Positions 16,201-24,822 of a DNA stretch of 57,872 bases are shown here, piece after piece; the first letter of the stretch is position 1; every line of letters starts with the position of its first letter. Source of the DNA: Rhodococcus sp. (in: high G+C Gram-positive bacteria) (GTDB taxonomy: Bacteria > Actinomycetota > Actinomycetes > Mycobacteriales > Mycobacteriaceae); contig NZ_JAHFVG010000036.1 of assembly GCF_023264675.1 (NCBI RefSeq), positions 1 to 57,872 on the forward strand, read 5' to 3'. Made by a program: the position numbers and the translations under genes. The notes under the pieces are model-generated. The model saw only the letters and a list, made by a program, of their open reading frames with translations, had not been told where the DNA came from and made no database searches.

Positions 16201-16797
16201 ATGCAGGACAACCGAATTCCAGATCTACGACGACTGATGGCCGCGCTGGGAGGCGTCGCTCTCTGCCTTGCGCTCATCGCCGGATGTGGGGCGGACACGT
16301 CCTCAGACGAACCGCTCGTGGACTCGTCTGCGGATGTGATCCAGCCCGGGGCAGTCCATACAGGCGACGCCCCCGTGACCGACCGAACGCGCCAGATCGT
16401 GGCGATCGCGCAGAACCTCTACACCTTCTGGAACTCCGGCGACACAACGTTTCTCGACCGCGCGGTCGACGGTACGTTCGTGGACAACACGTTGCCGAGC
16501 GGCAGGCCTCAGGGAATCGACGGCCCGAAGGCTGCGTCGAAAGCCTTCCGTACCGCGATCCCCGACCTGACGTGTGAACTGGCGGACCTCTACCTCACCG
16601 GCGACACCTTCACTGCCCGACTGATCTTTCGCGGACACTTCACCGGCGTCTACGACGGGACTTCGGGAAACGGCCAACCGATCGAATTCGGGGCACTCGA
16701 CATCCAACACGTCGGAGACGACCGCATCGTCGAAGACTGGCACCTCGAAGACAACCTCGCGTTTCTGCAACAGGCAGGCCTGATCGCGGGCCAGTAA
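16201..16797 (+). CDS. Lipoprotein with SnoaL-like/ester-cyclase fold
   Basis: A 198-residue protein. GGAAGGAA precedes ATG 16201. The signal peptide ends LALIAGCGAD, a lipobox. The mature domain starts TRQIVAIAQNLYTFWNSGD and carries DRAVDGTFVDNTLPSG, LIFRGHFTGVYDGTSGNG and RIVEDWHLEDNLAFLQQAG, the usual SnoaL-like ester cyclase pattern (ending '..W...D...ll.QLG'). Most relatives are soluble, so a lipid-anchored form is less usual. The substrate is unknown. Confidence 0.75.
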   Translation: MQDNRIPDLRRLMAALGGVALCLALIAGCGADTSSDEPLVDSSADVIQPGAVHTGDAPVTDRTRQIVAIAQNLYTFWNSGDTTFLDRAVDGTFVDNTLPSGRPQGIDGPKAASKAFRTAIPDLTCELADLYLTGDTFTARLIFRGHFTGVYDGTSGNGQPIEFGALDIQHVGDDRIVEDWHLEDNLAFLQQAGLIAGQ

Positions 16798-16834
16798 TGG
16801 CATCCGTCAACCCACGACAATCAGGGAGCTATCG

Positions 16835-17038
16835 ATGAAATTTTTCGACCCCAGAATCAGGATCACAGGCTGCGTCGTCATGGCGCTCCTGTCCTACTTC
16901 GTCGCGGCGGTGAACGTCGGCGACAGGGATCTTCAGTCCGCTCTGGTGCTTGCCATCATCGGCATCTACTTCACCCACGTGTCCGTTCGACAGTCGCGCC
17001 GCTACATGGCGGGGGAGTCGCGTAGGGGATCCGAATGA
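16835..17038 (+). CDS. Small membrane protein
   Basis: A 67-residue protein with two hydrophobic helices (ITGCVVMALLSYFVAAVNV and ALVLAIIGIYFTHVSV) and a basic C-terminus (RQSRRYMAGESRRG). It is preceded by AGGGAG and lies 38 nt after the lipoprotein gene, probably in the same operon. I do not recognise a family. Confidence 0.6.
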   Translation: MKFFDPRIRITGCVVMALLSYFVAAVNVGDRDLQSALVLAIIGIYFTHVSVRQSRRYMAGESRRGSE

Positions 17039-17071
17039 CCATCCGGCGACACGGAGCGGCGCGTGGATCGC

Positions 17072-17347
17072 TCAAGAACGATCGAGATAGAACTCCGCGA
17101 TCTCCGTGGCGACAGCGGCAACCGCGCCCGCGAGATCGGGTTCCATGTCGAGCTCCGCCGCCAGCGCCGCGCCCCGCAGATCCCGGGTGCGCAGCAACTC
17201 CCACGCCTGTTCGACGGCTCGGACCGATGTCGCGAAGTCGAGTTCCGGGCGATTGGACCGCAACGCCGTCGCCGCCCAGTCGGCGTCGAACGTCCCACGC
17301 GGTGGCCCGAACACTCGCTCACCCGACGAATAGCTTTTGGGATCCAT
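17072..17347 (-). CDS. Hypothetical protein
   Basis: A 91-residue soluble, Ala/Glu/Asp-rich helical protein (MDPKSYSSGERVFG at the start, then ATSVRAVEQAWELLRTRDLRG, read as shorter pieces). It starts at ATG 17347 and is divergent from the PPOX gene 37 nt away. Codon use fits a real gene, whereas overlapping plus-strand frames are Arg-rich shadows. No known family. Confidence 0.6.
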   Translation of the reverse strand: MDPKSYSSGERVFGPPRGTFDADWAATALRSNRPELDFATSVRAVEQAWELLRTRDLRGAALAAELDMEPDLAGAVAAVATEIAEFYLDRS

Positions 17348-17383
17348 GACTGCCGATAGTAGGCGTCACGTAGGTTGGCACTG

Positions 17384-17782
17384 GTGACGTCCACTTCCGG
17401 TACACCGTTCCTGGCCCTCGGCGACGAGGCCTTCGTCTCGTTGACTACGTTCCGCAAATCCGGCGATCCCGTCTCGACACCCGTGTGGATCGCCCGCGAC
17501 GGCGACGAACTCGTAGTCATCACCCCGGACGATAGCGGCAAGGTCAAGCGCATCCGAAACTCGGGCCGCGTCGAACTCCGTCCCTGCAGTCGCCGCGGAA
17601 AGGTGCCCGATGACGCCGTCGCGGTATCAGGCACGGCGTCGATCGTCGCCGACGATCAACACGCGACCGACGTCATCAAGAAGAAATACGGCGTCGAATT
17701 TCGCATCGTGATGTTCGTCGAACTGCTCGTCGCGAGACGGCGTAAGCCGCGAGTGATTCTCCGCATACGCGCGGGCGAGTAG
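17384..17782 (+). CDS. PPOX-class F420/FMN-dependent oxidoreductase
   Basis: About 132 residues with the split-barrel pattern FLALGDEAFVSLTTFRKSGD, VSTPVWIARDGDELVVITP, GKVKRIRNSGRVELRPCSRRG and VAVSGTASIV. This is typical of the actinobacterial F420-dependent PPOX (Rv1155-type) family. Such enzymes reduce F420- or flavin-linked substrates. The start could be GTG 17384 or TTG 17375. Confidence 0.8.
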   Translation: MTSTSGTPFLALGDEAFVSLTTFRKSGDPVSTPVWIARDGDELVVITPDDSGKVKRIRNSGRVELRPCSRRGKVPDDAVAVSGTASIVADDQHATDVIKKKYGVEFRIVMFVELLVARRRKPRVILRIRAGE

Positions 17783-17783
17783 A

Positions 17784-18050
17784 TCAGCGACGAAGGTCCG
17801 ACGGCATCCACGTCGGCCACTCTGCCCGGACGACGGCTCGAGCTCGGGCCGCGACTGTGTCGTGGCTCTGCCTTCCCGCGAGAACCTCGGTGATCTCGCG
17901 GGAAGACAGGTGGGTCGAGGACTCCATGTCGCGGCCGAGCAACGCCCAGTGGGCCACTTGTTGTACCGCGCTACGACCGGCTACCGAGCCGGCCAGTTTT
18001 GCGGCCGCGTGCAAGTCGTCATCGATCCGCAACGACGAGGTGGTACCCAT
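17784..18050 (-). CDS. ParD-like antitoxin-family DNA-binding protein
   Basis: An 88-residue protein, ATG 18050. A ribbon-helix-helix start (MGTTSSLRIDDDLHAAAKLA) is followed by RSAVQQVAHWALLGRDMESS and REITEVLAGR. This matches the 'TA system antitoxin ParD-like' family found as solitary genes in actinobacteria. No toxin gene adjoins it, so it is likely an orphan regulator. A longer upstream frame on this strand is antisense to FadD and spurious. It lies downstream of the ligase in the same orientation, about 70 nt apart. Confidence 0.7.
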   Translation of the reverse strand: MGTTSSLRIDDDLHAAAKLAGSVAGRSAVQQVAHWALLGRDMESSTHLSSREITEVLAGRQSHDTVAARARAVVRAEWPTWMPSDLRR

Positions 18051-18123
18051 GGCTGTCTCCGATCGGCGAGCAGGTGTAGCAGGCACTGTAGCAATCGGCA
18101 CAGCACCTGGTCGGGTCGGTGGC

Positions 18124-19749
18124 TTACCCGATCTCGACCACCTCGAGGACCCCGTCCGCATGGTTGCTGCGCAGCCGTTTCTTGTCGTACTTGCCGACGC
18201 TGGTCTTGGGGACCTCGTCGATGAAGGTCCAGCGCTCGGGCAGCTGCCAGTGCGCCACCCTGTCGTCCAGGAAGCTCCGCAGTTCCTCGGCGGTGACGGT
18301 GGCACCGTCACGAACAACGACGGCAACGAGCGGTCGCTCGTCCCACTTCGGATCGGGCACGCCGATGACCGCGGCCTCCCGAACCGCGGGATGCGCCATG
18401 ACGTGGTTCTCGAGTTCGACCGAAGAGATCCACTCGCCACCGGACTTGATGATGTCCTTCGATCGATCGGTGAGCCGTAGATACCCACCCGCCGAGATGG
18501 TTCCGACGTCGCCGGTGCGAAGCCAGCCGTCGTCGAACTTGTCAGGTGCATCGGTGCGGTAGTAACTCGCGGTGATCCACGGGCCTCGTACCTCGAGCTC
18601 GCCGACCTGCTTACCGTCCCACGGCAGTACGTTGCCGGCGTCGTCGACGAGACGGGCCCGGACCGCGGCGACGAATCGTCCTTGGGTGCAGCGTAAATCG
18701 AATTCGTCTTCAGGGGAGAGGCCGACGTCGGGCCGGCCTGACGTACCCAGTGGGGAGGTCTCCGTCATTCCCCAGGCCTGCGAGATGTGGACTCCGTACT
18801 TCTCGTGGAACTCGCGCATCAGGCTCGGTGGGCACGCGCTGCCGCCGACGACGACGTCGCGCAGCGACGACAGATCCACCGGATGCTCGGCGAGGTGAAC
18901 CAGCAATGCCTGCCAGATGGTGGGCACCGCGGCCGCCGCTGTCGGCTTCAACGTTTCGATCATCTCGGCGAGGGGCGCGGGCTGCAGATACTTGTCCGGC
19001 ATGATCAGCGACGCCCCGACCATCAGCGCTGCATACGGCAATCCCCACGACATCGCGTGGAACATCGGCACAATCGCCAGGATCTTGTCGGATTGTGCCA
19101 GCGCGATAGCGTCGGTCATGCATGCCTGCATCGAATGAAGCCAGATCGAGCGATGCGAGTAGACGACGCCCTTCGGGTCCCCGGTGGTGCCCGAGGTGTA
19201 ACACATTGCGGCGGCTGACCGTTCGTCGAGTTCCGGCCAGTCGAACTCCTCGGGCTTGCCGGCGAGAAGCTCGTCGTAGTTCAGAACTTCGATGCTGGCG
19301 GGCGCGGTGACCTCCGACGGGTCGGCGCCGACGACGATCAGGTGCCGCACGGTCGTCATCGTCGGGAGCAACGGCACGAGTAGGGGCAGCAAGCTGGCGT
19401 CGGCGATGATCACGAGATCCTCGGCGTGCTCGGCGATGTAGGTGAGTTGCTCGGGGAACAACCGGATGTTGAGGGTGTGCAGCACCGCACCCATGGCGGG
19501 CACTGCCATGTAGGCCTCCATGTGAGCCGCGTTGTTCCACATGAAGGTTGCCACGCGCTGGTCGTCGTCGATTCCGATCGACCGCAGGCCGTGCGCCAGC
19601 TGGGCGGCACGCTTGCCCAGTTGGTCGAAGGTGACCGTCGTCGGCCCGTTGTCACCCCACGTGGTGATCTCGGCGGTCGGGTGGATCGACGTCCCGAACC
19701 GAACCAGCTGACCGATCGACAGCGGGGTGTCCTGCATCGTGCTCTTCAT
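18124..19749 (-). CDS. Long-chain fatty-acid-CoA ligase (FadD type)
   Basis: A 541-residue adenylate-forming enzyme of full length. The AMP-binding P-loop is AMCYTSGTTGDPKGV (near 184), with the following core AWGMTETSPLG, the hinge motif GWLRTGDVGTISAGGYLRLTD (read in pieces) and the C-terminal catalytic lysine segment PKTSVGKYDKKRLR. It converts fatty acid, ATP and CoA to acyl-CoA, AMP and pyrophosphate in the cytoplasm. Chain-length preference cannot be read from the sequence, although the overall pattern is close to AlkK/FadD-like medium/long-chain ligases. Confidence 0.9.
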   Translation of the reverse strand: MKSTMQDTPLSIGQLVRFGTSIHPTAEITTWGDNGPTTVTFDQLGKRAAQLAHGLRSIGIDDDQRVATFMWNNAAHMEAYMAVPAMGAVLHTLNIRLFPEQLTYIAEHAEDLVIIADASLLPLLVPLLPTMTTVRHLIVVGADPSEVTAPASIEVLNYDELLAGKPEEFDWPELDERSAAAMCYTSGTTGDPKGVVYSHRSIWLHSMQACMTDAIALAQSDKILAIVPMFHAMSWGLPYAALMVGASLIMPDKYLQPAPLAEMIETLKPTAAAAVPTIWQALLVHLAEHPVDLSSLRDVVVGGSACPPSLMREFHEKYGVHISQAWGMTETSPLGTSGRPDVGLSPEDEFDLRCTQGRFVAAVRARLVDDAGNVLPWDGKQVGELEVRGPWITASYYRTDAPDKFDDGWLRTGDVGTISAGGYLRLTDRSKDIIKSGGEWISSVELENHVMAHPAVREAAVIGVPDPKWDERPLVAVVVRDGATVTAEELRSFLDDRVAHWQLPERWTFIDEVPKTSVGKYDKKRLRSNHADGVLEVVEIG

Positions 19750-19942
19750 GAATGAACTGCTCCTTGCTGCGTGTGCCGTGAGTCACAATCGACAGTACTG
19801 ACTCGTTCACGAAGTGCAGTCGCTTCTCGCCAACTGATGATTTCTGGCGGGTCGACCTCGCGGATGCAGAAGCGTATCGGGCCTCAGAAAGTCCTTAAAG
19901 TCACTCGGTACTGTTCGTCCGGCCACTCACGTCGATGATCGG

Positions 19943-20731
19943 ATGTTCATGAGAAGTACGCGTCGGCGCAGGTTGGTTCGTGTCCTGGGCGCTGCGGTTG
20001 TCGGCGTCCTTGCCATCGTTCTGGGGTCGGCCGCGTGGATCGCGGCGGTCTCGTTCGGGCGAGTGCACGACGTCGCCGACGCCCCCGATGCCCCGGTGGT
20101 CATCGTGCTGGGATCGCAGGTGCGCGACGGCAAACCGATGAAGTATCTAGCTGGGCGTCTCGACGCCGCCATCGCAGTGATGGAATCAGGGCGCGCTGAG
20201 GCCGTGCTGGTATCGGGAGACGCGAACGGCAAGTCGGGCAACGAGATTGCCGCGATGACCGACTATCTGGTCGACGCCGGAATCGACCCCGCGAAAATCG
20301 TCGGCGACGATTACGGCCTCGACACCTACGATTCCTGCCACCGGGCAGCGATGACGTTCGGGGTCACCAAAGCCCTCGTCGTCAGCCAGGGTCTGCATGT
20401 CTCGCGTGCGGTCGCGCTGTGCCGGGACGCGGGTATCGATGCCGACGGGGTCAACGCTGACTGCGACTGCAATCGCCTTGCGGTGCTTCGTAACTTCGGT
20501 CGTGAGTGGCTGGCGCGGCCGAAAGCGATCTTGGATCTGTGGTCGGGGCGCGAGCCTGCGGTCGTGTCCGAGCCGACCAACGCGCTGACCAACGCGACCG
20601 AGGACTGGCACCTTCAAGGCGGGGGGTTGACTTGGATAACTATTGTCGTAGTAAACTGCGATAGTAATTATCCAAGTAAACGAGGAGTGGGTCATGAAGG
20701 TTGTCATTTTCGGAAACGGTCTCATCGGTAG
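19943..20731 (+). CDS. DUF218/SanA-YdcF-like membrane protein with unusual C-terminal extension
   Basis: A 262-residue protein. One N-terminal transmembrane helix (VLGAAVVGVLAIVLGSAAWI) is followed by the DUF218 domain: VVIVLGSQVRDGKPM, AEAVLVSGDANGKSG and YDSCHRAAMTFGVTKALVVSQG. Relatives influence envelope integrity. After EPTNALTNATEDW the frame runs on for ~40 residues through the promoter region of the next gene and overlaps its first 38 nt. A usual family member would end near residue 215-220, so the tail may come from a lost stop codon. Confidence 0.75.
   Translation: MFMRSTRRRRLVRVLGAAVVGVLAIVLGSAAWIAAVSFGRVHDVADAPDAPVVIVLGSQVRDGKPMKYLAGRLDAAIAVMESGRAEAVLVSGDANGKSGNEIAAMTDYLVDAGIDPAKIVGDDYGLDTYDSCHRAAMTFGVTKALVVSQGLHVSRAVALCRDAGIDADGVNADCDCNRLAVLRNFGREWLARPKAILDLWSGREPAVVSEPTNALTNATEDWHLQGGGLTWITIVVVNCDSNYPSKRGVGHEGCHFRKRSHR
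20627..20677 (+). promoter_or_regulatory. Promoter and inverted-repeat operator of the reductase/Rrf2 unit
   Basis: ACTTGGATAA (20630-20639) and TTATCCAAGT (20668-20677) form a perfect 10-bp inverted repeat with weaker inner symmetry (CTATTG / GCGATAG). TTGACT at 20627-20632 is a likely -35, with TAGTAA (20649-20654) 16 nt on as a possible -10. The repeat therefore brackets the promoter. The Rrf2 regulator encoded downstream is the probable binder. Confidence 0.6.
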
Positions 20732-21443
20732 TCAGCTCGCGGAAAGGCTCGCGCAGGCGGGGCACACGGTTGCGGCGCTGGGCCGATCGGCGGGCATCGA
20801 CACCACGACCGGCACGGGTGTCGCCGAAGCGGTGAAAGGCGCCGACGTCGTTGTGGACCTCACCAATTCGCCATCCTGGGCCGATGACGACGTCCTGGCC
20901 TTCTTCCGAGATTCCACCGAGCACATGCTCGCTGCCGAAGTGGCAGCCGGTGTCGGCCATCATGTGATCCTGTCCATCGTGGGTGCCGATCGCCTTCCCG
21001 ATTCGGGCTACATGCGCGCCAAAGTTGCCCAGGAAGAGTTGGTCGAAGCAGGAGCGGTTCCGTACTCGATCGTCCGCTCGACCCAATTCTTCGAGTTCGT
21101 GGCCGGCATCGCCGATGCAGGGTTCTCGGGCGGCACCGTGCATGCAACTCCGGCACATCTTCAGCCGATCGCCTCCCACGACGTGGTCACCCATCTCGCC
21201 GAGGTAGTCCTCGGAACACCGTTGAAGGGCACCGTCGAGATCGCAGGCCCGGAGCCGATCGGGATGGACGAGCTGATCCGGAGACTGTTCGCTGCGACCG
21301 GCGATTCACGATCGGTCACAAGCGATCCATCAGCCGGGTACTTCGGGGCGAAACTCGAGGACTCGACCATCACGCCCACACCGGGGGCTCAGGCCTGGAT
21401 CGCGCCGACAACGTACGAAGACTGGTTGAAGCAGAACCACTGA
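20694..21443 (+). CDS. NAD(P)H-binding atypical SDR reductase
   Basis: A 249-residue protein with an N-terminal glycine motif KVVIFGNGLIGSQLAERLA. NmrA/SDR_a5-type features follow (GADVVVDLTNSPSW, YMRAKVAQEELVEAG, YSIVRSTQFFEF). RBS GAGGAG lies 7 nt before ATG 20694. Relatives reduce quinones or act as redox sensors. The gene is followed 51 nt later by an Rrf2 regulator gene, a common pairing that suggests regulation by oxidative or nitrosative stress. Confidence 0.8.
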   Translation: MKVVIFGNGLIGSQLAERLAQAGHTVAALGRSAGIDTTTGTGVAEAVKGADVVVDLTNSPSWADDDVLAFFRDSTEHMLAAEVAAGVGHHVILSIVGADRLPDSGYMRAKVAQEELVEAGAVPYSIVRSTQFFEFVAGIADAGFSGGTVHATPAHLQPIASHDVVTHLAEVVLGTPLKGTVEIAGPEPIGMDELIRRLFAATGDSRSVTSDPSAGYFGAKLEDSTITPTPGAQAWIAPTTYEDWLKQNH

Positions 21444-21494
21444 GCGAGACGCATGCTCGGGGCATCGCCACGAGCCGACGATAGAGTTGAGGTC

Positions 21495-21950
21495 ATGAAG
21501 CTGTCCGGAGGTGTGGAGTGGTCGCTGCACTGCTGCGTCGTTCTGAGTCAGTCGCGCAGTCCGGTGCCCACTGCACGCCTGGCTGACCTGCACGGGGTGT
21601 CGAAGACCTATCTTGCGAAACATCTGCGAGCGTTGGCCCGGGCCGATCTTGTGCAGCCGACCGAAGGCCGCGATGGCGGCTACGTGCTGACACGGTCCGC
21701 CGCGAAGATCACCGTGCTCGACGTGGTCCAGGCCGTGGACGGAACCGAGCCGGCCTTTCGATGCACCGAAATTCGGCAGCAGGGACTGCTGGCCGCACCG
21801 CCCGAGCAGTGCCTCAGCATCTGCGGGATTGCCAAAGTGATGGCGACGGCGGAGAAGGCCTATCGCGCCGAGCTGGCATCCGTCACCATCGCGGATCTTG
21901 CTGCGACGCTGGACCTCACCGCTCTCGGTGAGAAGCTCGCGCAGCCGTAG
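21495..21950 (+). CDS. Rrf2-family transcriptional regulator
   Basis: A 151-residue protein with start MKLSGGVEWSLHCC at ATG 21495 after GAGG. The winged helix reads HGVSKTYLAKHLRALARADL and GRDGGYVLTRSA. Three cysteines (FRCTEIRQQG...EQCLSICG) lie where Rrf2 proteins bind an iron-sulfur cluster or sense redox change. It probably represses the adjacent reductase gene through the inverted repeat at 20630-20677. Cluster binding is inferred from the family. Confidence 0.85.
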   Translation: MKLSGGVEWSLHCCVVLSQSRSPVPTARLADLHGVSKTYLAKHLRALARADLVQPTEGRDGGYVLTRSAAKITVLDVVQAVDGTEPAFRCTEIRQQGLLAAPPEQCLSICGIAKVMATAEKAYRAELASVTIADLAATLDLTALGEKLAQP

Positions 21951-21961
21951 CGGCGGGCTTT

Positions 21962-22609
21962 CTAGCGGACGCGCTCGGTGACGCTTCCGCGTTCGAGAGT
22001 GATGATCCGTGTTGCGCGTCGTGCATCGCCCGGATCGTGGGTGGCGAGGACGACGACGGCACCGCGGGCCGCCTCGTCGCCGACGACTCCGTTGATGATC
22101 TCGCGGGCTTCGGCGTCGAGACCCGTTGTCGGCTCGTCGAGCAGCACCAGATCCCCGTTCTCGACGAGAGCCTGTGCGAGGAATGCTCGCTGACGTTGTC
22201 CGCCCGACAACGTGGACAGCCTGCGTGAGCGCAGTTCGGTGAGTTTCAGGCGCTCGAGGGCGTCCTCGACGGCGCGGCGGTCCTGTGCGCTCGCACGTCC
22301 GAAGATTCCGCGCCGAGGCCACGTCCCCATCGTCACCACGTCGGCGACGCTCACACTCATTCGATCGCTGACATCGCTGCGTTGGGGGACATAGCTCACC
22401 CGTCGGCGACCGGTGTGCACGCTGCCCGTCGACGGCGAGACGATGCCCGCAAGTGATTGCAGCAGAGTCGATTTGCCGGAACCATTGTGCCCGACGAGCG
22501 CGGTCACGGTGCCGGGACGGAACTGCGCCGTCACATTGTCGAGGGCATGGGTGGATCCGTACCGAACGGACAGGGACTGGACGGACACGGATTCGCTCAC
22601 GACAATCAT
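21962..22609 (-). CDS. aztA: Zinc ABC transporter ATP-binding protein AztA
   Basis: A 215-residue ATPase with Walker A GHNGSGKST, signature LSGGQRQR, Walker B DLVLLDEPT and the H-loop ATHD. It divides from the aztB permease gene by 21 nt, in opposite orientation, with a Zur-like site between them. The energising subunit of a manganese/zinc-type importer is inferred from its aztB, aztC and aztD neighbours. ATG 22609 falls inside the Zur-like site. GTG 22600 is an alternative start. Confidence 0.85.
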   Translation of the reverse strand: MIVVSESVSVQSLSVRYGSTHALDNVTAQFRPGTVTALVGHNGSGKSTLLQSLAGIVSPSTGSVHTGRRRVSYVPQRSDVSDRMSVSVADVVTMGTWPRRGIFGRASAQDRRAVEDALERLKLTELRSRRLSTLSGGQRQRAFLAQALVENGDLVLLDEPTTGLDAEAREIINGVVGDEAARGAVVVLATHDPGDARRATRIITLERGSVTERVR

Positions 22610-22616
22610 TATCGCA
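22600..22616. promoter_or_regulatory. Zur-like operator between aztA and aztB
   Basis: ACGACAATCATTATC (about 22599-22613) is nearly palindromic and shared with 23575-23589 (ACGACAATCGTTATC). The GAYAAY...RTTRTC layout fits Fur/Zur-family boxes. It overlaps the start of aztA and sits just before aztB, so it could control both divergent genes in response to zinc. Confidence 0.55.
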
Positions 22617-22630
22617 TAGGGTTCCCGGTT

Positions 22631-23518
22631 GTGGACTGGCTACTCGACCCCTTTGCTGTGTCGTTCGTGCAGCGCGCCCTGTGGGCAGGCATGCTCGTAT
22701 CGATCCTGTGTGCGCTCGTCGGCACGTGGGTAGTGTTGCGCGGCATGGCTTTTCTGAGCGATGCAGTGTCCCACGGAATGCTGCCCGGAGTCGCCCTCGC
22801 CTACCTGATGAGTGCGAACCTGTTGATCGGTGCAGCCGTGAGTGCTGTGGTGATGATCGGGGGAGTGGCATGGGTGTCGCGGAACTCGAAACTCTCCGAG
22901 GACACCGGCATCGGGTTGCTGTTCGTCGGCATGCTGGCATTGGGAGTGGTGATCGTCTCGCGGGCACGATCGTTCGCGGTGGACCTGACATCGTTCCTCT
23001 TCGGTGACGTGTTGTCGGCGACCTACTCCGACCTGGTGTTTCTTGGGGTGGCCGCAGTTGTTGCCCTCGTGGTGTCGGTGATCGCGTATCGCCCGTTCGT
23101 GGCGTTGGTGTTCGATGAACGCAAGGCGCAGACGTATGGCTTCCGGCCCCGGCTGGCTCACCTGGTGCTGCTCGCGCTCGTGGTGCTGGCGGTGGTGGCG
23201 TCGTTCCGGATCGTCGGCACGTTGCTGGTGTTCGGTTTGCTCGTCGCACCGTCGGCGACGGCCTACCTGTTCGGGCGATCCATCGCGGGGTCGATGGTGA
23301 TCGCGACGCTGCTGGGCTGGTCGGCTGTTCTTGCCGGGTTGCTGGTGTCCTGGCATGCGAACACCGCGGCCGGGGCCACGATCGCGGGGCTCGCGGTGCT
23401 GCAGTTCTTCGTGGTTGCGGGTGCTAAATCTGCGCGGGATTCAATGGTGCGGCGGGGCTGGGTGGGGCGGTTTGGGCGCCGGTTCAGACCGAATGACGCC
23501 CTCGCTCACTCCGAGTGA
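22631..23518 (+). CDS. aztB: Zinc ABC transporter permease AztB
   Basis: About 295 residues and eight or so membrane helices, starting LLDPFAVSFVQRALWAGMLV. Metal-ABC permease features are GTWVVLRGMAFLSDAVSHGM, SRARSFAVDLTSFLFGDVL and GTLLVFGLLVAPSATAYLF. GTG 22631 is chosen; the longer frame upstream reads through aztA. It forms the channel of the zinc importer with AztA. Confidence 0.88.
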   Translation: MDWLLDPFAVSFVQRALWAGMLVSILCALVGTWVVLRGMAFLSDAVSHGMLPGVALAYLMSANLLIGAAVSAVVMIGGVAWVSRNSKLSEDTGIGLLFVGMLALGVVIVSRARSFAVDLTSFLFGDVLSATYSDLVFLGVAAVVALVVSVIAYRPFVALVFDERKAQTYGFRPRLAHLVLLALVVLAVVASFRIVGTLLVFGLLVAPSATAYLFGRSIAGSMVIATLLGWSAVLAGLLVSWHANTAAGATIAGLAVLQFFVVAGAKSARDSMVRRGWVGRFGRRFRPNDALAHSE

Positions 23519-23572
23519 CCGGCTGGGGCATTCGGTCCGTGGCGTGTCGGCGACTTTAACCGTGGTTTACTG

Positions 23573-23592
23573 TAACGACAATCGTTATCATT
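23573..23592 (+). promoter_or_regulatory. Zur-like operator upstream of aztD
   Basis: TAACGACAATCGTTATCATT, 21 nt before aztD. It shares a 15-nt near-palindromic core with the site between aztA and aztB. Placement before the substrate-binding and chaperone genes supports joint zinc-dependent control. Confidence 0.55.
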
Positions 23593-23613
23593 CCTATTAG
23601 GGAGTCCTTTCTC

Positions 23614-24822
23614 ATGCGTACATGGGTAATCGTCGTCGGCGTCGTCGCGCTGTCTGCCGCCGGTTGCAGCAGTGAAGAAGCGGAGACCGGGGCAGCTCAA
23701 CCCGGCAGCGATCTTGCCGCCGAAGCTGGATCGACCGAGGTGGCGGGCCCCGAGCCCAGGCTCGTGATCGCCGACGCCAACTCCGGGCGCATCGAGGTCA
23801 TGGACCTCGCGACCGGGGAGTCGGTGCACTCCTTCGATGTCGAGAACCCGTCGAGCATCACGACGATCAACAATCGCTACATCGTCGCCGCGGACGACGA
23901 GCGCGCGCATGTGCTGGATCCCGGATCGTGGAGCATCGACCACGGCGACCATTCGCACTCGTACACCAAGGATCCGGCGGAGATCGGTGACCTCGGCGGG
24001 GACGAGCCTGCCCACGTCATCGCCGGCGACCGGAAAGTGGCGGTGTTCTTCGGCGGCACAGGAACAGCAGACGTCGTCGACTTCGATTCCCTGAGTAGGG
24101 GTGAGGCGACTGTCGCGACCACCATCGACTCCGAACCGCACCATGGCATCGCGGTACCGCTGGCCGACCACTTCGTCGTGTCCACGGGAGGGAGCGAGGA
24201 GGACCTGCCGGCGGACATCGAATTGCGCGATGGCACAGGCTCGTTGGTCAGGCCGCTCGAAGGATCGTGCCCCGAGATGCACGGCGAAGCGGTGTTCTCC
24301 AACTACTTCGTCGTCGCCTGTGACGACGGTGTGCTGAAGGTGGACGCGGCCGCCGACTTCGCGACCACCACGTTTCCCTACCCGCCATCGGTGACGCCCG
24401 AGCACCGCGTGTGGTCGTTCGCCGAGGGGTCGCGAGGCTCGCTCGTCGCAGCTTCCACCACCACGGGCGTGCTCGTTCTCGACACGAAGACGGGGGAGTG
24501 GGTCGAAGCCCGCACCGCGGACGAAGCGTTGTCGACCGGTGTTGCGAGCGATAGCAAGACCGTGTTCTCGGTGCAGCGCGACGGAACGTTCCGGGTGTTC
24601 GATGCCCTCACCGGCGCCGAAATTTCCTCGACGCCGATCGCCGGAATCTACGACGAGCATGCGGATCCCACGCCGTCGATCGAGGTGGCAGGCACCCGCG
24701 CCTACGTGGCGGACCCGGCGTCGAACTCAATCCTCGAAATCGACTACCGCGACGGCGGCCGCATCGCTCGGACCTTCGATCTCGACTTCACTCCCGGTTC
24801 GATCGGCGTGGTCGGCTCGTGA
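23614..24822 (+). CDS. aztD: Zinc metallochaperone AztD (lipoprotein)
   Basis: A 402-residue exported beta-propeller. The signal peptide ends VALSAAGCSSE, a lipobox. A His-rich loop, DHGDHSHSY (near residue 112), is the expected zinc-binding element, and HHGIAVPLADHFVV and MHGEAVFSNYFVVACDDG match AztD. In the known system AztD hands zinc to the binding protein AztC. Its stop overlaps the GTG start of aztC, so the two are made together. Confidence 0.85.
   Translation: MRTWVIVVGVVALSAAGCSSEEAETGAAQPGSDLAAEAGSTEVAGPEPRLVIADANSGRIEVMDLATGESVHSFDVENPSSITTINNRYIVAADDERAHVLDPGSWSIDHGDHSHSYTKDPAEIGDLGGDEPAHVIAGDRKVAVFFGGTGTADVVDFDSLSRGEATVATTIDSEPHHGIAVPLADHFVVSTGGSEEDLPADIELRDGTGSLVRPLEGSCPEMHGEAVFSNYFVVACDDGVLKVDAAADFATTTFPYPPSVTPEHRVWSFAEGSRGSLVAASTTTGVLVLDTKTGEWVEARTADEALSTGVASDSKTVFSVQRDGTFRVFDALTGAEISSTPIAGIYDEHADPTPSIEVAGTRAYVADPASNSILEIDYRDGGRIARTFDLDFTPGSIGVVGS

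Noticed and set aside
17784..18551. 255-codon minus-strand frame containing the ParD-like gene
   Set aside because: Only the last 88 codons from ATG 18050 look coding; the rest is antisense-frame sequence within FadD.
21330..23249. Long minus-strand open frame across the Rrf2, aztA and aztB genes
   Set aside because: Arg/Pro/Ser-rich composition, no motif, overlaps well supported genes. High-GC shadow.
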